Below are positions 1-10,300 of a stretch of 64,000 nt of DNA, one piece after another. Position numbers and translations under genes: made by a program. The stretch lies in contig KQ481950.1 in NCBI GenBank assembly GCA_001430745.1, forward strand, positions 1,155,514-1,219,513, given 5' to 3'. The notes beneath the pieces were generated by a model. That model saw only the letters and a list, made by a program, of their open reading frames with translations, ran no database searches and had not been told where the DNA came from. The DNA comes from Auxenochlorella pyrenoidosa. Its lineage: Eukaryota > Chlorophyta > Trebouxiophyceae > Chlorellales > Chlorellaceae. The stretch's first letter is position 1. The number at the start of each line of letters is the position of its first letter.

Positions 1-1372
1 TCTTGCAGGAGGTACTTGGCGGCAGGGGCATAGCCATACATGGCGGGGCAGGCGCCACTGGGCTTGCACCAGGTGCAGATGCAAGAAGGGCTGGATTTCT
101 GGCAGCATGCAAGCCGCAGCATGCAGGGGCAGGCACAGCGGGGGGCGGGGGGGGGGGGGGGGGGGCGGCGGCCTGCGCCCTCACCATGACGCGCCAGATG
201 GGCGCGAAGAACTCGAACTTCTGCTCGATGGACATCGCCCTCCACTCCTCGCTCTCCCGCGGGTGCGCGATGCTGCTGCCCATGCCCAGCGCGTCGCGGC
301 CTGCGTGGCAGAATGCGGTTGCCAGCATGCATCAGGGCACAGCTGCGAGCTGGGCTGTGACCGGCGGGAAAGAATATGTCTGCTGTCACAGTATCAAGCT
401 GGCGCGTTGCGAGCGGCTTTGACGCATGCCCAGGGCGTGCACCTCTGCCTACTCCATCCAGCGCAGCCAGCAACAGCAGCAGCGGCAGCAACCAGCGGCG
501 GCGGCAGCCCACCGAGCGCCCCCAGGATCATCTCCATCAGCTCCAGGCTGTCCTCCTCGGTGGCGGCCTCCGCCTGCGGCTGCGCGCGCCGCACCTGGTC
601 GGGCCGCGGCGTGTCCATGATCTGGCACACAGGGGGAGGGCGGGGCGGGGCAGGGGGGGACGGTTGCGGTGGCACCCTGACCAGGAGAATGCGCTTGAGG
701 TCGAAATGTGTGCTGCGCAAGAGCCGCTCGCAGGGGTTCCTCGTCCGCCTTCGGCGGCCAAACGCGGCTTGCACGCCCGGTCCACGCAGGCGCCCTGCCT
801 CGGCGCTGTGCCCACCCCAGCAGCCCCTGCACCTGCCCCCCCAACGGGCTTCCCGAGCTCACCAGCACCAGTCCGACCGTGTGCCCCCAGCTCTCCAGCA
901 CCATGGCCACCTCCATGGCCACCGCGCCGCCGTACGAGTGGCCGCCCACCAGGTAGGGCCCCTCGGGCTGCACGCGCACAATGTCGGCGGCGTTGCGGCG
1001 CGCCAGGGCGGGCACATCCAGGTCGTTGTCCTTGTCCAGCACGTAGATGGGCTGGCTGGACCACTGCGGGGCAGGATGGGGGCGGGGCAGGGGGGACAGG
1101 GAGGGGCAGTTGGGCGCAGGGACGAGCCGGGCAAAGCATGCACCACTGCAGGGATGGTGTAGGGGTTAGTCCAAGGTTCGTAATTTAAGGCGGTTGCAGC
1201 AGAGCATCAGGAAGCACCACCCCCAAACCCCCCAGCCCCCACCCCAACCCCACCCCACCCCCGGACCCCACCTGGAGGAACTGGGAGAAGGAGAAGTAGG
1301 CGGACTGCGCGTTGGCCACGCCCGGCGCGGCCAGGAACAGCGGGCGCGCCGCCGCCGGCGGGCGCAGCGTCT
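1..1372 (-). CDS. M11 terminal thioesterase (TE) domain, 3' part missing
   Basis: This alpha/beta-hydrolase domain releases the finished chain from the last ACP. It begins with [20 protein letters not shown] (exon ending at 1272), continues from 1063 with [15 protein letters not shown], and has the nucleophile elbow [14 protein letters not shown] with the Ser codon at 936-938. Later exons (near 490-610, 184-310 and 1-60) read [23 protein letters not shown] and [11 protein letters not shown]. The last resembles the YTPKAKYHGN region of animal fatty acid synthase TEs, so this is an FAS/type I TE fold. The catalytic His segment and the stop codon lie beyond the left edge. The exon after GHTVGLVL (near 870) is uncertain. 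Hydrolysis or lactone/pyrone formation are both possible. Confidence 0.85.
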
Positions 1373-4300
1373 TGAGCAGCTCGCTGGGCCGGTCGGCGTC
1401 GGCATCAGAGGAGGCGGCCCCTGCGGAGCGGGGCTGGCGCTGGGCAGCGCCGGTGATGTCCTCCACTTCGGAGTCGTCGCTGCCGCCAGCTGGCGGGCGT
1501 GCCACGTCAGCGTCACCCGCCAGGTCAGCCTCCGCCTGCTGCGCCCCCGTCTTGAGCGTCTCGTTGATGAACTCCACCACGGCATCCACAGACTGGTGGT
1601 CGTACAGCAGGGTGACGGGCAGCTGCAGGCAAGCACGGGGCGCGCAGTGTGCTGAACCGCTCAGTGGGGGCGGCCTCTGTGGAAGGGTGCGCAGATGCAC
1701 GCGGATCCGAGCCGCGCCCCTACCTTTCTCAAACTCAAAGAAAGCAGACAGGAAGGTGTAGGGTTGTGTCTAATCACCCAGCCTTGGCCTGGGCCCCACC
1801 TGCAGGCCCAGCGCATCAGCCAGCGAGCGGCGCAGCTCCATGCCGCCGCGCGAGTCGAGGCCGGCCAGGATGAGCGGCTCGTCGGGCAGCACAGCATGGC
1901 CCAGCATGGCCCGCACCTCGCTCATCACCTGCGGGGGTGGGGGCAAGGGCCAGGTGCCAAGGGTGGTCGGAAGGCAGGCTGGCATGCACCACAGAACATG
2001 ATGAAGGATCCAGGGGCGGTGAAATGCCTGTTGAGGGCAGCGGCAGGCCTTCCGCAAATGCGGCCACCGGCTCCAGCTGTGCAAACTGAGGATGGGGGAC
2101 CGCAGCCACATGCGCGCCCACCTGTGCCTGCAGGTGCAGCAGGCGCTCCTCCTCCGGCATCTGGAGCAGCGGGTGGTCGGCAGGCACCGCCTCTGCTGCC
2201 GCAGCCTCCTCCTCGGCTGCCAGCGCAGCAGCATCAGCTGCCTCGCCCGCCCTCAGTGCCACGCTGCCGGGCCCCGGCGAGGCGGGCGGCATGTCCTGGT
2301 CTCCAAGAACCACCCCCAGCACTGCTGCCGCCGGGGCAGCAGCGCCAGGGGCTGCCAGCGCCGCGCCGCCGACGTGCCAGCTGTCCAGTGGCTGGTAGAC
2401 GGCGGTGAGGGCGCCCCCTGCGGGACTCTGCGCCCCCACCAGTAGGGCTGCCACGGAGCGCACCCAGGTGAGCGGCGCGCCCACCCAGGCGGCCCCTGCT
2501 GCCGCCGCCTGCCCCAAGCAGGCATCCAGCAGCAGCAGATGCAGGGCATAGCCAGAGGCCTCGCCAGCTGGCAGTGGCGCCAGGTCGGCCACTATCCCAG
2601 CAGCGGCCAGCATGCCGGCAGGGGCTGCAGCGGAGGCAGCGCCTGCCAGCAGGGCGCGGCGCAGCACCAGGCCGGATGCAGAGGCCCGGGGGCCAAGGTC
2701 CACCTGCCGAGCTGCCTGCATGGCAGGCGTGCTGACCAGCCTGGCAGACAGCAGCTTTTGGTCAGCAAATGCCACCTCGGCTGCGCCGCTGCCACGGATG
2801 AGCTTGACGCGCGCATGTGCAGGCGCCACTCTGGCGGCAGCAGCGGCAGGAAGCACTGCCGGTGCCACCAGACCTGCCTCTGCCACCGCTGCCAGGCTGG
2901 TGGCTGCAGAGGGGTCCTCGCCGGCGGCCATGGCCCCCAGCAGGGGCAGCAGCGAGGCTGCCATGCTGAGCAGGGCTGAAGCGGGCAGGTGCGCCCTGCC
3001 CTGCAGGCTGTACTGCCAGAGGTACGCCAGGCGAGGCGCCGACAGCTGGACGTCAAAGGCAGCGGCGCCGCCCCGGCTGCGCTTGCGCAGGAGGCACGCG
3101 GTGAGCAGCTGCTGTGCTGGCGGGGCAGCGTAGCAGCACAACCTGCGCCAGGCGGGCGCCGCCTGGCCAGCGCCGAAGGCGCCAATGACAGCCGGCGTGC
3201 CGGTTCCGGACAGCAGGGCGTGCGCATTGGTGCCCTGCGCACCAAAGCTGCTCACACCCAGCAGCAGCACACTGTTGGCCTGCCCGCTGGGCACCCCGAA
3301 TGGCCCGCCACGAGCGATGGACGCTGCGGGGATGCAATTGGCGTGCAAGCAAGTGATCAGGACCAAGTGACGGTGCGAAAAATGAGCTGACGGCGTTCAA
3401 AGTGCTGCAGTGTTGGTTCAAAGCAGAACATCTGCGGAGCAAAGGAGGTATGCGCTCACCGGCATGCCCTGCCAAGGCACCGTGCACGTGCGGGTTGAGG
3501 TGGCGCAGGTGCAGTGCCGGCGGCGCAGCGCCCGCCTGCACCAGCAGGCTGGCCGCCATTAGGCCCGCCACGCCGGCGCCAGACTCCTGGTGCCCGGTGG
3601 CGCCCTTGACGGTGGCAAACAGGAAGGGCCGGCGCTGCTTCGCCCCCTCCTGCATGGGCAGCAGGGAGGGAAGAAATGACGCAGCAAGTGGGCTGGCCGC
3701 GCCACAGGCAGACTCGGGCGATAAATGCGATGCCAGGGCAAACGAGTGCTGGACACAGCGCCAAGTGCATGGACCAGTCCCTTTGCCACACAGGCCACTC
3801 ACCAGGAACACCGCAGAGGCGGCCCCCACTTCGATGGGGTCTCCAAGCGCGGTGCCGTTGGAGTGCATCTGCAGGCCCGCCACATCAGCAGCGCGTGCGC
3901 CTGCCGCGCCCAGCGCTTCGCGCAGCAGCGCCTGCTGCGCGGGGCCGTTGGGCGCGGTCAGGCTGCTGGCGCGGCCGTTGGTGTTGACCGCAGAGGCGGC
4001 CAGCAGGCCCAGCGCCTGCTGGCCCGCCGCGCCCGCCTCGCCAGCGGGGCGCAGGCACAGCGCGCGGCACGTCTCGCCGCGCACGTAGCCGTCGGCAGAG
4101 GCGTCCAGCGTCTTGCTGCGGCCCTCTGGCGACAGCATGGTGGCCCGGGTCAGCATGAGCGTCGACTCGGGCACCAGGCAGAGCAGGACGCCCGCCGCCA
4201 GAGCTGCCTCCATGCGGCCCTCCCTGCAGGGGATTGGCCGGCGGTGTGCATATGAGTGGCTGTCATGGCTGCACACTGATTCCGTGAGCAAGCAGGCTGT

Positions 4301-7300
4301 GCATCAGCAAGGGCCCGCCACCATGACATCTTTCCTGGCAGGCCCTAGGTGCGCATGGGCTCGGCCCACCTGAAGGCCAAGCAGGCGATGTGGGTGGCCA
4401 CCAGCGACGCCGAGCACGCTGTGTCCACGCTGGCAGTAGGGCCACGCAGGCCAAACACGTAGGCGATGCGCCCAGATGCGACGCTGGGGGAGGCAGCCGT
4501 GAAGCTGAAGCTAGAGATGGGCCAGCCGTGCTTGTGCACCAGGGTCTCGTAGTCGGTGGCTGCAGGCAAGATTTGTGGGCAGCAGGGATGTTCTCACGGC
4601 GACTGTGGAAAAGATTGGTGTCAAGAGGCGGCTCATCCTGATGCGGCCACCTCCACCAGATGTTTCCAAGGAAAGATGAGGCGATAATGCGACCTGAGTA
4701 GCCCACGCCCATGCCGAGCGGCTCACCAGCTATGCCCACAAAGGCGCCCATGGCGCGCCCAAATGCGCCGGCAGGGCCGGCCCCGCTGCTGCTCAGCGCC
4801 TCGTGCGAGGCGTGCAGCAGCAGGCGCTGCTGCGGGTCTGTGGTCAGCGCCTCGCTGCGCATCAAGCCAAACAGCTCGGCGTCAAACAGCTCCACCTCGG
4901 GCAGGAACACTCCAAACTGGTGGCAGGGGAAAAGAGGGGGAGTGCATTCGGTTCGTTGGGAAAAAGAGGGGGAGTGCACCGGGTTTGCTGCGGTGACGCG
5001 GGCGCTATGCTGCGCTGTGTGCTCTGCAAGCCCTGCCAGCACTGGCCGTGTGCATGTGCATCCCACACAGCCGCCGCTCTCACCTGTGCTGGCAGCGTGC
5101 CGTCTGCAGTGATGAGCGGCGAGCCGGCATCCCATCGCGCGTATGGCACGCGGGTCGAGGCATCCTTGCCAGCCAGACGGCCAAGCTCGTCCTGCCCAGC
5201 GGCGCCCACAATTGTGACAGCAGCGTCGGGGCCAGAGGCCAGGCCGACAGCGCCGGGCAGGGTGCGAGGGCTGGCCTGCACGCTGAGCGCCGAGCTGCTG
5301 AGCCTGCCGGCCAGGAACTCGGCCATGGCGTTGACTGTGGGGTAGTCAAACACCAGGGTGGAGGGCAGCTCCATGCCCAGCGTGTCTGCCAGGCTCTGCT
5401 GCAGCTCGGTGGCGCCCAGGGAGTCGAGGCCGGCAGCCATGAGCGGGTCGTCGCCGCCCACAGCGCTGCCCAGCACAGCGGAGACCTGCTCCGCCACCAG
5501 GGCCTGCGGCGCAGGGGGTGTGGGGGTGGGTTAAGGGGGTGGGGTGGGGTAGGGGTGGGGGGTGGGGGGGGCGTGCAGTCGAGGCCCTGACAGCCTACAG
5601 CCTGATGCCATGCCAGCAGGCACCAATTGGTGCATGCAATCTGCTGCATGCACGGTCACCAGTGCTCGCATGCTGCATCAAGGCATGCCGTCAAGCACAT
5701 CCCTGCAGGCACAAGTGTGCGCCCCCACTGCCGCGCTCCCACCTGCAAGCTCTCCAGGTCCAGAGCCCTGCCAAGAGCCCCACTGCCAGCAGCCGTAACC
5801 ACTTCGGTGCTGTGGTAAGCCACCAGGCCGGCGCCAGCAGCCAAAGCAGAGGGCATCGAGGCCAGAAGGTAGCCGGAGGCATCGGCAGAGGGCGAGAGGA
5901 GGACGAGGGGAGTGCCGGGCGTGTGTGGCGTCTGCAGGTTGAGCGGGCTGGGCAGCGCGTCCTCGGCGCCGCGAGGCGAGCGCGGCGTCATCACGGCTGG
6001 GCGCTGCATGTGGGGCAGGCAGGAGGGGCACATGACTTGTTTCCGGGTTAGCACCGCAAATGCAGAAGGTGGGCGTCCACTACAAGAGATTCTAGGGAGA
6101 CTGTTTGACGAGGGTAGCATTCCAGAACACGGCGGCAGAATGCGTTGTCGTGCTGCGCCTCCTCACCTGTGCCACAAGGCGGCGCGTCTCCATGCCAGCC
6201 ATCAGCATCGCCGCGCCGCAGCTGCCCACCAGCTGCTGCTCCTGGCTGCTGCTGCCGTTGCCGGCGGCAGCTGCTGCAGCCGAGGCGGCCAGCACCAGGC
6301 TGCTTGCCCACACCTGGTGCTCAGCTGCGGGCAGTGGCAGTGGCACATGCACCGCATCGACACGGGCGGCCACCCGGAGAGCCTTGTGCTGGCGTTGGTG
6401 AGCAGCGGCCACATGCATGGCTGCTTCGGACACCGCCGGGTGGATACTCATGCCCAGCTGCTCCTGGGGCACAGTCACGCCGGCCACCGCCAGGCGAGCA
6501 GCAGCTTCCAGGCTGGCGCCGCCAAGCAGGGCTGTCCTCAAGTGGCCGCTGCGAGCCCCAGTGTTGACTGGGGTGGCAGGGCGCACGCTGCTGGCTGCTC
6601 CAACGCTCGCAACACTGGCGTAGAAGTGAGTGCGGTGCTGGGTGGCGGCCCCCACTGCAGAGCTGACCTCTGCGGCGCCGGCAGCTGCCTGCACCGTGCA
6701 GCGCACCCGCACCGCGGCCGCCGCAGGAGACGGCAGCGCCAGCGGGGTGGCGAACACTGCCGAGCGCAACATGGAGCCTGCCAGGTCGTTGCTGTTCTGC
6801 AGCTGCCTGCTGACGCCTGTCACCATCTCGAGGAATGCGGTGGCAGGGAAGACAGCCAGGCCCAGCACCAGGTGCTGCCACAGGAAGCCCAGCTGGGGAG
6901 CGCTGAGAGCCGCCTCCACCGCCACAGCGGCGGCCTGCCTGCGGGCAAACCGGCCGCCGCCGGTGGCTGCGGCGGCCTGCAGCAGGATGTGCACCGGGGG
7001 CGCCACCCACACGCGCTGCCTGCCCCACATGGCCAGCCCGGGAGGGGCAGGCGCAGGCGCGGCTGCGTTGGGCGCCTGCTGCAGCAGCGCGTGGGCGTTG
7101 GTGCCCTGGAAGGCAAAGGAGCTGACGCCTGCGATGATGCTGCCAGCGGTGCCGGGCGTCGCCGCGGAGCTGGCACGGGGCAGGTGCCAGCCTGGCGCCG
7201 CTGACTTGGCGGCTGACATGTCCAGGACAGTTGCCACGTGGCGGTTCACCTCGGACAGGTGAAGAATGCCTGGCATTGGCAGGAGAGCAAGGGCAACGGG

Positions 7301-10300
7301 CAGGTCGTGTAAGCATCCGAAAGGATGAGGGCACCATTCATCCGGTCTCAATTCCGCCCCATCGAGCAATCCCAATGCCAAGCCTGCTCTGCTGGGTCCC
7401 AGCCCTGCTCACCATGCGTGAGCTGGTGCGCCAGCGCCACAGTGGCGTGCGTCAGGCCTGTCACGCCCGCCGCCGCCTCGGTGTGCCCAATCCATGCCTT
7501 TGCGGTGCTGACTGCCAGCGGGGCAGCCCTCTGCAGGCTGCTGGTCAACGTGCCGTCCCCAAGCACGGTGGCGGCGGCGCCCACCTCGATGGGGTCACCC
7601 AGAGGTGTGCCTGTGCCATGCATCTGCAGATGCGACACCTCTGCGGCCGCCAGGCTGGCAAAGCCCAGCGCGCCGCGCATCACCTCCTGCTGGCTGGGGC
7701 CGTTGGGCGCTGTCAGGCTGCTGCTGCGGCCGTCCTGGTTGACCGCCGAGCCAGCAAAGAGGGCCAGGGCGTGAGCGGCATCTGCCGCATGCAGCGCTTG
7801 CAGCAGCAGGGCGCCTACAGCCTCGCCGCGCACGTAGCCGTCGGCAGCGGCGTCCAGCGTCTTGCAGCGCCCATCGCCCGCCAGCATGCCCGCCTTGTGG
7901 AACATGGCTGCAGGGTTTTGAGGTGTGCGACCATATGTCCATATGTCAACATGCCTTCGCTTCACCAGCCCACATCACAAGGTCCAGTGCCTCTCTCTCG
8001 GCAACCGGCAATAAGGTGCTAACAAGCAGACCGGCTGTTGTGCATCCCTGCACCCACCAGTGGTGTCGGGGGACAGCAGCAGGCCCGCGCCGGCGGCTAG
8101 GCCGCCGGTGGTCACTCCACTGAACAGGTTCCCGGCCGCCAGGTGGGAGGCCACCAGGGAGGAGGAGCAGGCGGTGTCCACCGAGACAGCGGGGCCCTTG
8201 AACCCAAAGGTGTAGCTGAAGGCAGAGGGGCAGAAGGGGCCAGGGGTTATGAGCACGCAAGAACCGGCACGCTAGAACTGGTGCGTTTTACACGCCAGAT
8301 GGCCTGGCCATGGTACGAGCCGCCATGCGCAACTTATCAGGTCGGCGCCGCACCTGAGCCGCCCGCTGGCCACCGACAGCGCGCCGCCGGTGGCCGAGTA
8401 GGCCGACACGCCGGCGGTGAAGCGCGCCACCAGGTGGTTGTTGTACTCGGCAGAGGCGATGCCCACCGCCACGCCCACCGTGCTGGGCTGCGCCACGCTG
8501 GCGCCCGCCTGGCTGATGGCCTGCCGGGGCAGGGCCAGAGTGCAGGGCGCAGGGCAGTGCTGCATGGTCACTATCAGTGCTCTCAGAGGCTACTCCATGC
8601 ACACCTTGCTTCACAACCACCGTCCGGCATGGCGGCCCTGCTGCCAAGGACACGGCAAGTGAACAGCGCCGCCCCTCCCCCCACCTCCAGGGCGGCCTCC
8701 AGCAGCAGCCGCTGCTGCGCATCCATCAGCTCCGCCTCGCCGGCGCTCAGCCCGAAGAAGGCGGCGTCAAACAGGTCGGCGCCGGGCAGGAAGCCGCCAA
8801 AGCGGGCGGGCAGCGCGCCCGACTGCAGCCAGGTGGCAGGGCGGGGGTGGCAAGGTGGAGCAGGGTTCTGTGCAACGCTCCTGGCCGGGCTGGTCCAGCT
8901 CAGCCACCCATAATTTCTGCTTTTTTGTTATTGAGGTGAATGCAGTTTGGGTGCAAATCAAAGGCTATGTGGGGGGCATGCTCTCTGCGGGCCCAGCGTG
9001 CTCCCGCCCACCTGTGAGAGCAGCTCCACGTCCCAGCGCTCCAGGGGCACGGGGCCGATGACATCCAGCGGGGTTAGCGACAGGATGGCGTCCTGCGGCA
9101 GCCACGAGGGGCAGGCATGCAAACTGTGATGTAGGACTTCACCTCCTGCTGCGGATGTAGGACCTGTTGTGCAGAAGCTGTGCCTGCTCGCCCGCCAGCC
9201 ATGAGCCATACCGAGGCAGCTTGCCTGTGCAGTGCGGCTCGACATGCCCGCGAGCGCCACCACCATGCCCAGGGCACCCGCCAGCGGCATGCTGGCACGG
9301 ATCGCCAGCTCCTCTCCATCGCTGCAGGCTGCCTCTGCCGCTGCCAACTCATCCTCAGGCAGCAGTGTCTCCACATAGCCGGCAATGGCGCCGACTGTGG
9401 GGTAGTCAAACACCAGAGTGCCCGGCAGCTGCAGGCCCAGCCGCCCCTCCAGGCTATTCTTCAGCTCCACCGCCCCCAGGCTATCCAGGCCGGCGGCCAT
9501 GAGCGGCTCGTCTGCGCCGACATCCGCGCCCAGGATGCCGCGGGCAGCATCCTGAACTTGCGCCAGCACAGCTGCTCTGCGGTCGGCTGCAGACAAGCCG
9601 TTGCCGATGCCGCCAGCGGAGGCGGCGGCACGTGTGTTGCTGGCTGCCACGCTGGCAGCGCCCTGCTGAAGTGGCGCGTCGCTGGCAAATTCGGCAAAGA
9701 AGGCCGGGGGCTGGCCTGCAGAGCCGGCAAAGCGGCGCTGGAACTTGTCCCATAGGAATGGGGTGGCTGCCACCAGCGGTGGCGGCACAACCCCGCCAGC
9801 ACCGCCCGTGGAGCCCAGCAGCCCCTCCAAAGCTGCCAGGCCCTGCTCAGGCGGCAGCAGCGCCATGCCCGTGCGCCCCACCCGGGCGGCGGTGGAGGCG
9901 TCGTTGGCGGCCATGCCGGCGCCTGCCCAGGCGCCCCACTGCACGCTGGTCAGCGCTGCGCCCGCCTGCTGTGCCCGCTGTGCAGCAGCATCCAGTGCCG
10001 CGTTGGCTGCGCTGTAGTTGGCCTGGCCGGGGGAGCCCAGCAGGGCGGCCACCGAGGAGAAGAGCAGGTTGAAGGCGCCAGGCTGGGCGGCATGTGCGCC
10101 ATTGAGCCGTGCGGCTGCTGCCGTCTTGGGCGCAAACACAGCGCGCAGGCTGCCCAGCGTCTGAGAGCTCAGCACTCCATCAGCCAGCACGCCGCCTGCG
10201 TGCACCAGCCCAGCAACAGGTCTGCCGGTGGCCGCCCCTGCAGCCGCCTGAGCGGCGGCCTCCTCCGCTCTACCTGCGTCGCACATCGACACGGTGACTG

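Noticed and set aside
930..945. GHSYGG as a possible AT active site (GHSxG)
   Set aside because: Its surroundings (RPLFLAAPG upstream, [10 protein letters not shown], position after the last ACP) are those of a thioesterase. No AT partner motifs were found.
107..1162. Long plus-strand open frames, here and elsewhere (for example 5912-7204 and 45544-46920)
   Set aside because: They lie antisense to conserved KS, DH or TE coding sequence and have low-complexity Ala/Arg/Gly/Pro composition. Stop codons are rare by chance in such GC-rich DNA. No recognisable domain was found in any of them.
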